Shown here one piece after another: positions 16,409 to 25,411 of a stretch of 64,000 nt of DNA; positions within the stretch are counted from its first letter, which is position 1, and each line of letters opens with the position of its first letter. A program made the position numbers and the translations under genes. The stretch is taken from positions 3,735,501-3,799,500 of the forward strand of contig CP130629.1 in assembly GCA_030644725.1 (NCBI GenBank). The letters are read 5' to 3'. Source of the stretch: Candidatus Electrothrix communis. Lineage in GTDB: Bacteria; Desulfobacterota; Desulfobulbia; Desulfobulbales; Desulfobulbaceae. Under the pieces are notes generated by a model that did no database searches, had not been told where the DNA came from, and saw nothing but the letters and a program-made list of their open reading frames with translations.

Positions 16409-18255
16409 TGCAGAATCGGGTACCCCACGCCCTGATTTTTAGCGGAGTGCGCGGTACCGGTAAAACCACCCTTGCCCGGATCATGGCCAAGGCCATAAAC
16501 TGCGAACAGGGGCCGCCACCCGAACCCTGCAACAAATGTCGCTCCTGCAAAGAGATTATGGCAGGCAGTTCGGTTGACCTGCACGAGGTGGACGGTGCCT
16601 CGAACCGAGGAATTCAGGAAATCCGCGAGCTGAAAGAAAACATCCGTTTCATGCCCACCAGCTCGAAGTTCAAGATCATCATCATTGATGAAGTCCACAT
16701 GCTCACCACCGAGGCCTTCAATGCCTTGCTCAAGACCCTTGAGGAGCCGCCCGAGCATGTCTATTTCATGTTTGCCACCACCGAGCTACACAAGGTGCCG
16801 GTGACCATCCTTTCACGATGCCAGCGTTATGAGCTGAAACGGGTTGCCCATGCCGAGCTGGCCGCTCATTTTGCTTCTCTTGCCCAACAGGAGGGCATCA
16901 ATATTGACGAGGCCGCTCTGAATATGGTGGTGCGAGAGGCAGGAGGTTCGGTGCGTGATGGGCTCAGCCTGCTGGATCAAGTCTTTTCTTACTGCGGGGA
17001 GAACGTTACCGGCCAAGAGGTGGCTGATGTGCTGGGGCTGGTCAGTCATGAGGTGATTGCCGATCTTGCCCGCGCCCTCCTTGCCAAGGATCTGAGTGCC
17101 GCCCTGAACAACCTGGACAAGGTGTACAGTTACGGCATGGACATCAAACGCTTTATTAATGAGCTGCTGGCTTGGTTTCGCAGCCTTGTGGTGTGCAGTA
17201 TCAGTAAGGATCCAGCTGTTCTGCTTGATCTGCCTGCTGATGAGCTAGCTCTTTTGCAGGAGGTTGCTGCGGCTTATTCTTCCCAGACCCTGTTCATGAT
17301 GTTCAATCTCCTGCTTGAGGGCCTTGAAAAGGCCGCTTTTTCAGCCCGCCCCCGTTTTGCGGTGGAAATGACCTTTATCCGGGCCGTGCAGGTGGATGAT
17401 GTGGTGCCAGTCACGGACCTGCTCACACGATTAGATGATGTGCTGGCTGGCGTAGCTTTGCCGCAACAGCAGGTAGCTCAGCAAGCCCGGCAGTCGATAC
17501 CGTCACAGCAATCGTCACAGCAACCTCCCCAGGTAAATACCCAAACAAACAACCATGAAAATCAGCAGGTTCCACAGCCGGACCAGCACAGGGGACCGAC
17601 AGGGTCGTCCCTTCCACCATCTACTCGACAACCATCACAGCCCGGCCCTCCTGCCGAGGCTGAAAAAAAAAAAGCTCCTGAACCGGTAGCGCCTCCTCCT
17701 CCTCCTCAGGCTTCGCCCTCTGATGAACAGGGGGTAGCATCGGTTAACGCGCCGGAAGCAAATGCGCCCGGAGTATCAGAACAGAATCCACCGCCACCGG
17801 AAGATACCTATGCCCCGCTTGCATCAGGTGTACATAAAAAAGATGTGCGCAAGCATTGGCCTGACTTTGTTAGCTATGTTCAGGAGCGGATCAAATGGAT
17901 GGGGGCAGCCCTGAACAGTTCGTCTTCAGCCCGTTTAGAAAATGGTGTCCTGACGGTGAACTATGATGAATCCGTGGACTGCAAGCTGCTTGAGAGCAAG
18001 GCAAACCTTGTTCGGCTCACCGAGTTTGCTATGGATTTCTTCCAGGAGGAGCTGAAGGTAACCTTCCAGGTACCAAACTCTTCAGCCTGTTCCACAGATT
18101 CAGATAGTGCAGGAGCTGTGCGACAGGAACGCCAAAAATTGGCTCATGATTCTTTGGTATTGGCTGCTGTGGATATCTTTAACGGCCAGGTTGGAGATAT
18201 TCGGGTGGGACCACGTTTCCGTGGACCGTTGCATGAGGAAAAAGTTGACGAATAA
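16312..18255 (+). CDS. dnaX: DNA polymerase III subunit gamma/tau
   Basis: Clamp-loader ATPase of the replisome. GTG start (SYLVLARKSRPQTFAQVVGQ is the usual N-terminus). Walker A GVRGTGKTTLAR near residue 45, four zinc-binding Cys between 64 and 79 (CEQG...CNKCRSC), Walker B DEVHML near 126 and SRC sensor LSRCQRYEL near 167. Residues ~380-505 are a Gln/Pro-rich linker, followed by a tau-type C-terminal domain. No convincing slippery site was noticed. Its 5' end has been duplicated by, or supplied with, an insertion (see repeats). dnaX-ybaB-recR is the usual operon. Confidence 0.95.
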   Translation: MSYLVLARKSRPQTFAQVVGQKPIVRTLQNGLLQNRVPHALIFSGVRGTGKTTLARIMAKAINCEQGPPPEPCNKCRSCKEIMAGSSVDLHEVDGASNRGIQEIRELKENIRFMPTSSKFKIIIIDEVHMLTTEAFNALLKTLEEPPEHVYFMFATTELHKVPVTILSRCQRYELKRVAHAELAAHFASLAQQEGINIDEAALNMVVREAGGSVRDGLSLLDQVFSYCGENVTGQEVADVLGLVSHEVIADLARALLAKDLSAALNNLDKVYSYGMDIKRFINELLAWFRSLVVCSISKDPAVLLDLPADELALLQEVAAAYSSQTLFMMFNLLLEGLEKAAFSARPRFAVEMTFIRAVQVDDVVPVTDLLTRLDDVLAGVALPQQQVAQQARQSIPSQQSSQQPPQVNTQTNNHENQQVPQPDQHRGPTGSSLPPSTRQPSQPGPPAEAEKKKAPEPVAPPPPPQASPSDEQGVASVNAPEANAPGVSEQNPPPPEDTYAPLASGVHKKDVRKHWPDFVSYVQERIKWMGAALNSSSSARLENGVLTVNYDESVDCKLLESKANLVRLTEFAMDFFQEELKVTFQVPNSSACSTDSDSAGAVRQERQKLAHDSLVLAAVDIFNGQVGDIRVGPRFRGPLHEEKVDE

Positions 18256-18334
18256 TCCAAAAAAATGGTTATACTTTCCAGGAAAGGAGGCAGGGTGCTT
18301 CCTGGTTTATTTGGAAATACTAGAGGGGATGATA

Positions 18335-18643
18335 ATGAATATTTCAGATATGATGCAGCAGGCAAAGGAATTCCAGAAGAAAATGGGTGATATGCAGGAG
18401 GAGTTGGCAACCAAAAATGTTACTGGCTCTGCTGGCGGGGGCATGGTGAATGCGACCATGAATGGCCGCGGCGAGTTGGTTGAACTTGCCATTGAGCCGG
18501 GTATCGTGAAAGCTGATGAAGTTGATATGCTTCAGGATCTGATTGTGGCAGCGGTCAATGACGGAGCCCGTAAGGCGGCTGAGCTGGGCAAGGGTGAGAT
18601 GTCCAAGCTGACCGGAGGACTGAATATTCCGGGCCTATCATAA
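18335..18643 (+). CDS. YbaB/EbfC nucleoid-associated protein
   Basis: 102 residues, MNISDMMQQAKEFQKKMGDMQEEL with the family signature GGGMVNATMNGRGELVELAIEP and a C-terminal GLNIPG-type tail. It forms a small DNA-binding dimer. The ATG at 18335 has GAGGGG six bases upstream; two codons upstream another ATG (18329) is too close to that site. It lies between dnaX and recR as usual, with 6 bp to recR. Confidence 0.93.
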   Translation: MNISDMMQQAKEFQKKMGDMQEELATKNVTGSAGGGMVNATMNGRGELVELAIEPGIVKADEVDMLQDLIVAAVNDGARKAAELGKGEMSKLTGGLNIPGLS

Positions 18644-18649
18644 ACGATC

Positions 18650-19255
18650 ATGCAGGTTATTCCTCCGGCACTTGAACGGCTGATTAGCGACCTGACTCGG
18701 CTGCCCGGTATCGGTCAGAAGACCGCCTCCCGTCTTGCCCTCTACCTTTTGCGGCGTCCTGCTGCCGAGGCCTTGAATCTCGCAGCCAGTTTGGCTGAGC
18801 TCCACCCATCTATCCAGTTATGCAGCAGTTGCTTTGCCTTTTCTGAGAATGATCCCTGCCGGATCTGTGAAGACTCTCGCCGCAATAATCGCTTGGTTTG
18901 CGTGGTGGAAGAGCCCGGTGATCTGATGGCCATTGAAAAGACCGGTGCCTTTAGTGGAGTTTATCATATCCTGCATGGGGTCTTGGCCCCTATGGAGGGA
19001 ATCGGGCCGGATGAGCTCAAGATTCGTGAACTCTTCCAGCGGGTGAGTACCCAGGAGATAGAGGAGATCCTGGTGGCCACCAGCTCCACTGTGCCGGGCG
19101 AGGCCACGGCCTCCTATCTGAGTGATCATCTGGCAGGCATGCCCGTCAAGGTGACCCGCCTCGCCTGCGGAATACCTATGGGCATGGATATCAAATATGC
19201 GGATGAGCATACTTTGTCACGGGCTGTAGAATCCAGGCAGATTATAAAACCATAG
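18650..19255 (+). CDS. recR: recombination mediator RecR
   Basis: 201 residues. Helix-hairpin-helix LTRLPGIGQKTASRLALYLL near the N-terminus, a C4 zinc finger CSSCFAFSENDPCRIC near residue 60, then a Toprim domain (CVVEEPGDLMAIE, HGVLAPMEGIGPDEL) and the C-terminal TRLACGIPMGMDI Walker-B-like segment. With RecFO it loads RecA at gaps. It is the last gene of the dnaX operon. Confidence 0.96.
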   Translation: MQVIPPALERLISDLTRLPGIGQKTASRLALYLLRRPAAEALNLAASLAELHPSIQLCSSCFAFSENDPCRICEDSRRNNRLVCVVEEPGDLMAIEKTGAFSGVYHILHGVLAPMEGIGPDELKIRELFQRVSTQEIEEILVATSSTVPGEATASYLSDHLAGMPVKVTRLACGIPMGMDIKYADEHTLSRAVESRQIIKP

Positions 19256-19511
19256 GCTCGAACTGTGGGTATGATCGGATCTTCCTGATGCATAGATGGT
19301 CATTTCACGAGAGTGTTTCCTTGGTGGTCAATCGAATTGGTATTGTATGCTTATTGGTGATGAGTATTAATTACGCATGGTATTCCTTGTTACTTCCCCG
19401 ATTATAGAGGTAATTAAATAATGCGCTGGCCTTATCCTCTGTATCTTTTTTACACACAGATGTTTTGACGAGTGCCAATATGTAACCACTTGTATTTTCG
19501 TTGAAAATACT

Positions 19512-19621
19512 TTGACAGGTGGTTTAATGTGGTGTCAAATATAAGTGAAGGCAATTAGCAGGATCGGTTGGTCGAGTTTCACAGCAGGGCTTCCGGTTTC
19601 CGTTAATTGCCTTCATTTTTT
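19512..19621 (+). ncRNA. candidate small RNA with promoter and terminal stem
   Basis: TTGACA (19512-19517), 17 bases, then TCAAAT (19535-19540) makes a fair sigma-70 promoter; the predicted start near 19546 coincides with the 5' arm of a 12-bp perfect stem, TGAAGGCAATTA (19546-19557) with TAATTGCCTTCA (19604-19615), extendable by about four more pairs including G-U. A T-run follows at 19616-19621. The outcome would be a ~75-nt RNA closed by its own terminator-like stem with a GGATCGGTTGGTCG internal loop. Expression is not shown. Confidence 0.4.
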
Positions 19622-19691
19622 GTAATGACAACTTCTCAGGCTACATCTCTTGCTTGTTTCTTCCAAATTTTTTGAACTGTTCTCCAAGCAG

Positions 19692-19728
19692 TATGATGAT
19701 TAATTAATTCATCATTATCTTTTTTTTC
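19692..19728 (+). terminator. terminator-like AT-rich hairpin
   Basis: ATGATGA and TCATCAT pair across TTAATTAAT, followed by TATC and a run of eight T. It could end transcription of the recR operon or of the upstream candidate small RNA. Confidence 0.35.
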
Positions 19729-19792
19729 AAATACTTAATCAGTGGTCATCCAAGCAGAATGTTGAGGTGCTGGGAGATTTGCTTGTATTGAC

Positions 19793-19862
19793 AAATTCCT
19801 TTCTCACAGAAGGGAATTTCTATTAACGGGTCGGTTGGTGCGTGATTTTTAATTCGTTAATA
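19793..19862 (+). repeat. two adjacent hairpins, second sharing a loop motif with 19546-19615
   Basis: First hairpin: AAATTCCTTTCT (19793-19804) pairs with AGAAGGGAATTT around a CAC loop, 12 bp with one G-U. Second: CTATTAACG (19820-19828) pairs with CGTTAATAG (19854-19862). The loop of the second starts with GGTCGGTTGGT, matching the ATCGGTTGGT in the loop of the 19546-19615 hairpin, and both have CGTTAAT in the 3' arm, so they look like diverged copies of one structured element. The rest of 19256-20088 has no gene. Confidence 0.55.
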
Positions 19863-20088
19863 GTTGGTCCAATACCACGTGGTGGTAAAATTCTCCATTG
19901 ACCGTCAATAAAGATTGTGGTACTTCATTCTTTAGCTTCAGAAGAACATCATGAAGCTGATCCAGGCCTTGAGATGAAGAGAGATGAAGACATGCTCATT
20001 ACCTGTTTCCGACGACAGTCATACAGTCATAATTAGACCGGTCGTATCGGTCGGTTAACGAACAGAAGTCCCAAAGGAGAGATGAACG

Positions 20089-21318
20089 ATGAAAAAGCTG
20101 GTTATTCTTGGAGCGGGCTGTGCAGGCACAATGGTTGCAAACAACTTACGCAAGAGACTGGATCGTGATGAGTGGTCGATCACGATTATTGATAAAGACG
20201 ACAAACATCTTTATCAGCCCGGCCTGATTTTTATCCCCTTCGGCATGTACAAGCCCGAAGAGATCGTCCGTACCCGCAGCGAGTTTATCGGCAAGGGGAT
20301 CAACTTTGTTGTGGATGAGATTGTTGGCGTTGACACGGAGACACAGGTCGTGGAGACCACAGCGGGTAAATACGAATACGACAAAATCATCGTTTGTACC
20401 GGTGTGAGTTTGGCCCCGGAAGAAATTCCTGGCATGATGGACGGTTGGCAGACTAAGGTTTTTGATTTTTACACCCTGGAAGGGGCTATAAACCTGGAAA
20501 AGAAGCTGCGCACCTTCAAAAACGGAAAACTGGTACTGAACATCGCGGAATTCCCTTATAAATGCCCAGTGGCTCCGCTTGAATTTGTCTATCTCGCGGA
20601 CTGGTTTCTTACCGAGCGAGGGGTGCGCGATGATATCGAGATCGAGTTTGTCACCCCCATGACCGGTGCCTTTACCAAGCCCAAGGCCTCTGCCTACTTT
20701 ACCAAGATGATGAAGGACAAGAATATCAAGGTTACCGCAGATTTCATCCTTGCCGAAGTTGACTGCACCAATAATAAGCTGGTCTCTGCATCCGGTGATG
20801 AAATTGAGTGGGATTTGCTGGTTTCCATTCCACCCAATGTGGGAGCACGCTATCTGGTCAATTCCGAAGTCGCTATGGATGAAGTGGGCTACGTCAAAAC
20901 GAATAACCATACCTTGCAGGCAGATAACCATAAAAACATGTATGTCCTCGGGGACAATACAACCATTCCCACCTCAAAGGCTGGTTCGGTAGCCCATTTC
21001 TCTGCGGAAATCATGGTGGAAAATTTCATGCGCGAGATCAACGACGAGCCTGTTCGACCAGACTATGATGGTCATTCGAACTGTTTCATCGAGACCGGCT
21101 ATGGTAAGGCCTCGCTCATTGACTTCAACTATGAATACGAGCCGCTGCCCGGTAAATTTCCCCTGCCTGGCCTCGGACCCTTTTCTCTCCTCGGCGACAC
21201 GAAGGCCAATCATTGGGGCAAGATGATGTTCAAATGGGTGTACTGGAACAAACTGTTGACCGGTGAGGAATTGCCGCTTGAGGCCCAGATGTCTCTTGCG
21301 GGTAAGGTTCAGGAATAA
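20089..21318 (+). CDS. sqr: sulfide:quinone oxidoreductase family protein
   Basis: FAD-dependent membrane-peripheral flavoprotein. N-terminal dinucleotide-binding LVILGAGCAGTMVANNL, a redox Cys in FPYKCPVAPLEF (near residue 160) and another in SNCFIETGYGKASLIDFNY near the C-terminus, the pair expected in SQR; a second FAD segment is MYVLGDNTTIP. It would oxidise sulfide and pass electrons to quinone at the inner membrane. AAGGAGAG precedes the ATG. The protein has only moderate resemblance to the best-studied types, so a related persulfide/sulfide oxidoreductase is possible. DUF1641 follows after 11 bp, a usual partner. Confidence 0.85.
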   Translation: MKKLVILGAGCAGTMVANNLRKRLDRDEWSITIIDKDDKHLYQPGLIFIPFGMYKPEEIVRTRSEFIGKGINFVVDEIVGVDTETQVVETTAGKYEYDKIIVCTGVSLAPEEIPGMMDGWQTKVFDFYTLEGAINLEKKLRTFKNGKLVLNIAEFPYKCPVAPLEFVYLADWFLTERGVRDDIEIEFVTPMTGAFTKPKASAYFTKMMKDKNIKVTADFILAEVDCTNNKLVSASGDEIEWDLLVSIPPNVGARYLVNSEVAMDEVGYVKTNNHTLQADNHKNMYVLGDNTTIPTSKAGSVAHFSAEIMVENFMREINDEPVRPDYDGHSNCFIETGYGKASLIDFNYEYEPLPGKFPLPGLGPFSLLGDTKANHWGKMMFKWVYWNKLLTGEELPLEAQMSLAGKVQE

Positions 21319-21329
21319 GGGAGAGTATC

Positions 21330-22073
21330 ATGACCAATGAAGAAAAAATTCTCGCCCGTCTTGATGAACTCACCGAGGAAGTGCGAGAGGCCAAACGAGC
21401 TGTCAGGCCCTATGTGGAGCTGAAGCAGGAATTGGAGCCCCTGATCCATTCTATGGTTCATGAAACGACGGCCCGCCTGAGCGGCTTGGATAAAAATGTA
21501 GACCTGGAAGAGGTCGGGGACATGGTCGGTCAGTCCCTGGCATCCAGCGGCAACATTACTGAGGCGCTCAAAACCCTGAACAGTATTATGGAATTTAAAA
21601 GGGATTTTGAGCCGCACGGCAAAGATATGTTTCATGAGCTGGCGCTTCACCTGCAAACCTCTTTTCAGGGCTTTGAGGGAGAAAATATGCAGGAACTGCT
21701 CAGGCAGTTCATCGTCAATATGGGGAATATTGCCGAGATGATGAAAACGCTCAGCTCGATGATGGATATGAAGCGCGATGTTGAACTTCTGAGCGGCCCA
21801 ATTATTAATGATGTGGTTGAACGTCTGGAAGGCTTTAAGCAACGCGGTCTGTTTGATGACTTCCAACGGATGCTTGATATCGGCGAGCAGGTCAGTGTCA
21901 AAATGAAGTCTGTTGATCTTGCCAAGGTAAAACCAATTACCGGTATTTTCGGTATGATGTCCGCTCTGAAACGTCCAGAAGTGCAGGAGGGGCTGGGGGT
22001 GCTGATTGAGTTATCAACGGTTGCCTCGGCTCTGAAGCATATGCCAAAAGAACCTGACCAGGATTGCGTTTAG
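21330..22073 (+). CDS. DUF1641 protein, SQR partner
   Basis: 247 residues, all helical, rich in Met/Leu/Glu, with a segment near residues 195-230 (VKPITGIFGMMSALKRPEVQEGLGVL) that is the DUF1641 core. It lacks signal peptide and clear transmembrane helices. Members are commonly encoded next to sulfide:quinone reductases or formate-dehydrogenase-like genes and may act as accessory or membrane-association factors; the precise role is unknown. AGGGAGAG lies just before the ATG. Internally it contains repeated helical units (NITEALKTLNSIMEFKRD, NIAEMMKTLSSMMDMKRD). Confidence 0.85.
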   Translation: MTNEEKILARLDELTEEVREAKRAVRPYVELKQELEPLIHSMVHETTARLSGLDKNVDLEEVGDMVGQSLASSGNITEALKTLNSIMEFKRDFEPHGKDMFHELALHLQTSFQGFEGENMQELLRQFIVNMGNIAEMMKTLSSMMDMKRDVELLSGPIINDVVERLEGFKQRGLFDDFQRMLDIGEQVSVKMKSVDLAKVKPITGIFGMMSALKRPEVQEGLGVLIELSTVASALKHMPKEPDQDCV

Positions 22074-22101
22074 TAAGCAGCCTGATTTATTTCGTTGTAG
22101 A

Positions 22102-22136
22102 AATCCACCCCCTCGGGGGGGTGGATTATTTATTTT
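22102..22136 (+). terminator. rho-independent terminator after sqr operon
   Basis: AATCCACCCCC pairs perfectly with GGGGGTGGATT around TCGG, followed by ATTTATTTTTT. It ends the sqr-DUF1641 unit and lies between convergent genes. Confidence 0.9.
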
Positions 22137-22197
22137 TTCGGTTTTCGCCGTACGGGACAAGGGCTTCCTGGCCCGAATCCTGGCGAGAACAGACTGC

Positions 22198-24027
22198 TTA
22201 AAGATGTTTCGGTGCAAAGGCCATTGCCCAGGTTCCCGGCCCCATATGGACCCCGGAGGACAGCGACAAGGGAGTCAGCAGGATTTTTGCCTTTGGCAGC
22301 AATTCTCGCACCTGCTGCTGCGCAGTTTCCCGTAGCCATTCCTCATTATCTGAGTATTGGAGCAGGATCAGCGGATCGCTGATTTTCACTGCCTGTTCTT
22401 GTAACTTTCTGAGCGCAAAGTCTAGCTGCCCCTTCCTGCTTCGGGTAACGCCCATTTTTTCCACGGTATTATTGATCGGGCTAACAACGGGTTTGACCCC
22501 GAACAGATCCCCAAAAAAACCGCCTGCCTTGGAGACTCGGCCCCCGGCGACTAAATATTTCAGCTCATCAATAAAGACATATTCCCGGCATTCCTCCATG
22601 ACGGTCCGTGCATAGGCAAGTACCTCGTCTGGTTGATGAGTTTTTTGCGCATACTGAGCCGTGAGTAGGGCGATGAGGGCAAGGCGGCCAGAGGCGGTGC
22701 CAGTGTCCAGTATTGTGAGCTGGTTGTCTGGATCATGCTCTTTTTGCCAGGCCCTTGCCGCAGCAACATTGCCGGTAAAGGCCGAACCGACACAGAGGTA
22801 AAGGCAGGGACCGAAACGTTGGATAAGGGTCTCGTAATGCTGGTGTCGCTCGAAGGAGGAGGCCTGGGCCGTGCTGACTCTACCGCCCTTGCGCTGCCTA
22901 GAATAGATTTCTGCCGGATCGCAGAGGCTTTCCGGGCGGACATCATCGCCAGCGACTATATAACTGTCCAGTAGGCTAATGCCGTGCTGGGAAGCGGTCT
23001 CTTTAGTTATTGAACCTGCCGCATCGGTTAGGATATGCAGGGTCGATTGTACAGCAGGTTCAGCATCAGACACCGACTTCTCCGTCTCCTCGTTTAATAT
23101 CCTGGAGGTCTGCACGATTTTCTCGGCATCCCAGTGAACCAGGGTGCCAAAGGCCGCCAGTTTTTGCCGAAGCTGTTCCGGTTCATCGGTGTGGATATGT
23201 ATCTTGAGCAGATTTTCATCCTCAAGCACGACCACGCTTTCCCCTAGGGCATTGATGGCATTGATAGCATGAGCAGTGGTTATCGTATCACCGGGATTGC
23301 CGGAGCCCATCTCTTGCCCATCCCTGCGAAGAAGAGCATCCACACAACAGCTGCTTGCTGTGATCGTGCCGCCGGTCGAGTCGACCGAACCCGAATTAGG
23401 AGACCCTTGCGAGAAAAAAGAGCTGCGTATATCCAGTTGACCGGCAAAAACAGTCAGGATGGAGTCAGGCTTGCCATCCTGCTGAGTTAATGCCCTGAAG
23501 AAGCCGTCAAAATAGATGTACATACCCAAGGCACCGGAATCCACGACCCCGGCTTCTTTCAGATCTGGTAGGTGCTCCGGGGTGGAGCGGACCGCGTTTT
23601 GCAACGCTGGCAGGAGCAGGGGGTAGAGTTCAGAAAGATCGGCGGGGTCAGTATAGGTGGCGAGGCTTGTTGCCAGACTGTCAAAGACGGATAGCATGGT
23701 CCCCTTGCAGGGCGCAGCTACTGCCTGCCAGGCCTTTTCCCTGCCGCTGGCTGCTCGTTCTGCGAGATCGGTAATCTGTTCAGCCAGACAGAATTCCCGA
23801 AAAAAAGCAGCGGCTATATTGCCGGAGTTGCCTATGGCGCAACGGGTCAGGAGGCCAGGGAGTTCCCTGTAATTTTGTTCCGCAGCACGAAAGGGGGCCA
23901 GACTGATCCGTAAATTGGTGCCGGTGTCGCTATCTGCCACAGGAAAGACATTGATCTGGTCCAGGAGATCAGACCAAGCAGCAAGAGAGGCATAGCCTGC
24001 GGTAAAGCTGGTGCGAAGTTCACTCAT
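22198..24027 (-). CDS. FakA-FakB-like fusion (DhaL/Dak2 + DegV)
   Basis: 609 residues. Residues 1-190 are a DhaL/Dak2 kinase domain (INVFPVADSDTGTNL, GNSGNIAAAFF, EAGVVDSGALGMY). Residues ~225-310 match the FakA distal domain (CVDALL..., LLKIHIHTDEP). Residues ~320-609 are a DegV fatty-acid-binding domain (ILTDAAGSI, GGRVSTAQAS, KYLVAGGRVSKAGG, LSSGVHMGPG). In Firmicutes fatty-acid kinase is split into FakA (kinase) and FakB (acyl carrier); here both halves are one chain, so it plausibly makes acyl-phosphate from a bound fatty acid. It overlaps the acyl ligase gene by 8 bp. Confidence 0.85.
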   Translation of the reverse strand: MSELRTSFTAGYASLAAWSDLLDQINVFPVADSDTGTNLRISLAPFRAAEQNYRELPGLLTRCAIGNSGNIAAAFFREFCLAEQITDLAERAASGREKAWQAVAAPCKGTMLSVFDSLATSLATYTDPADLSELYPLLLPALQNAVRSTPEHLPDLKEAGVVDSGALGMYIYFDGFFRALTQQDGKPDSILTVFAGQLDIRSSFFSQGSPNSGSVDSTGGTITASSCCVDALLRRDGQEMGSGNPGDTITTAHAINAINALGESVVVLEDENLLKIHIHTDEPEQLRQKLAAFGTLVHWDAEKIVQTSRILNEETEKSVSDAEPAVQSTLHILTDAAGSITKETASQHGISLLDSYIVAGDDVRPESLCDPAEIYSRQRKGGRVSTAQASSFERHQHYETLIQRFGPCLYLCVGSAFTGNVAAARAWQKEHDPDNQLTILDTGTASGRLALIALLTAQYAQKTHQPDEVLAYARTVMEECREYVFIDELKYLVAGGRVSKAGGFFGDLFGVKPVVSPINNTVEKMGVTRSRKGQLDFALRKLQEQAVKISDPLILLQYSDNEEWLRETAQQQVRELLPKAKILLTPLSLSSGVHMGPGTWAMAFAPKHL

Positions 24028-25411
24028 TGTTGAGCAGGCGGGTGATGGCGGATCGGTCGTACTTCCCGTTTTGTTTTACCGGGAGAGCAGGCACGGTTTT
24101 GATCAGGCGGGGCAGGGCATAGGGCTCCAAGGAGGCCTCAAGGCTTTTTTTGACCTGTTCTTTATCAACAGTCTCTCCTTGAATAAGGGCGGCGATTCGC
24201 TGCCCACGTCCACCGGATTCGGGCTGGGCCGTGACAAGGCAGTCTATCACCCCGGGTTCTTTCTTGATAAGGGCGGCGATTTCCTCCAGGTCTACGCGCT
24301 TACCGCCCACTTTGACCACAGCATCACTTCGTCCCTTGAGGAGAAAACCCTCAGGGAAGCCTTCAGTGCTGGTTGCTTCGGCTCGGTCATTGGCCAGAAA
24401 GAACCCCTGGTCGTCAACCGGCAGGTCCGGCGAGATATAGGGCGAACGCACGGCCAGTCGATCGTGGACAATTTTCCAGTCAATGGGCGAGAATGGGGTG
24501 AAGAGCTCTTCACCTTGGGACCGGTTCCGGGTGGCAATACCCCCGGTCTCGGTGGACCCGTAGACCTCAATCACCCCGGAGGGATTATGAAGACAAAAGG
24601 CCGCATTATCTGCGGCCTCCAGCATACCAGCTGAGGAAAAGGCCAGCCGCAGGTTCAGTCCTTTTTCTCGCAGCACTCGATAATGGGCTGGCACACTGGC
24701 CAGTACTGTTACCTTCTGGGCAGCTGCGGTTGCAAGGATTTCGTTGGGAAAGGAGGGCGTTTCATTGAGCACGGTTGCCGAGGAGACCAGGGGGAGCACC
24801 ACGGAGAACAAGAGCCCGTAAATATGCCAGGGCGGAACAGTGGCCATGATGCAGTCCTGTTCTGAAACCGCATATTGCTCAGTATGAAAAAGGGATTCGC
24901 CAAAGATATTTTCACCGGTCTTTGACCAGACCTTGGGCGCACCAGTGGAACCGCCAGTAAAAATTTTCAGCAGCTCTGCGCCAGGATTAACAACAGCATG
25001 CCCAGAAATAAGTGGTCTTGCCTCCTTTCCCTCTCCCTGCGGGGATGCTTGCGGTCGCAGTACCTCTACCCCGGCAGGGAGTTCTCTGGCCGTATCAGCT
25101 AGGGCAAAGTTGAAATCGGTCACCTCCTGCATCCGGGCCAAACTCGCAGCAGAAAGGGCATAGGGCAGGAGTAAGGAAGGGCCTCCGGCCAGGGAGGCCA
25201 GCAAAGCCGCCGCTATCACCGCTTTATCATGAGTAGCTAGGCAGATGGGCTTGTTCTGCGTGTCGGTCTGGGCAAACATGTCCAGCAGGTCAGCCGCTAG
25301 GGCATAGACTTGGGCAAAACTGGTCCCGCAGCGGGTGAATTCCCTGTCCGGATACTTGGGGCCTGCAAGTAGCTCTCCGATGATTTGCTCAGTACTGCGG
25401 TGTTGCTTCAT
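24020..25411 (-). CDS. ANL-superfamily acyl-CoA/ACP ligase
   Basis: 463 residues, short for the family. The P-loop FTGGSTGAPKVWSKT, aromatic VPPWHIYGLLF, adenylate motif EVYGSTETGGIATR, hinge KGRSDAVVKVGGKRVDLEEI and the catalytic Lys in PVKQNGKYDRSAI are all present. The N-terminal subdomain is reduced. It activates a carboxylic acid to acyl-adenylate and then a thioester; the substrate is unknown, but fusion-protein and radical SAM neighbours suggest a long-chain or polyketide-like acyl group. It overlaps the radical SAM gene in an ATGA. Confidence 0.85.
   Translation of the reverse strand: MKQHRSTEQIIGELLAGPKYPDREFTRCGTSFAQVYALAADLLDMFAQTDTQNKPICLATHDKAVIAAALLASLAGGPSLLLPYALSAASLARMQEVTDFNFALADTARELPAGVEVLRPQASPQGEGKEARPLISGHAVVNPGAELLKIFTGGSTGAPKVWSKTGENIFGESLFHTEQYAVSEQDCIMATVPPWHIYGLLFSVVLPLVSSATVLNETPSFPNEILATAAAQKVTVLASVPAHYRVLREKGLNLRLAFSSAGMLEAADNAAFCLHNPSGVIEVYGSTETGGIATRNRSQGEELFTPFSPIDWKIVHDRLAVRSPYISPDLPVDDQGFFLANDRAEATSTEGFPEGFLLKGRSDAVVKVGGKRVDLEEIAALIKKEPGVIDCLVTAQPESGGRGQRIAALIQGETVDKEQVKKSLEASLEPYALPRLIKTVPALPVKQNGKYDRSAITRLLNNE

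Noticed and set aside
19546-19862. Reading the upstream-of-sqr hairpins as integron attC sites
   Set aside because: Arms lack RYYYAAC/GTTRRRY spacing and there is no adjacent cassette gene.
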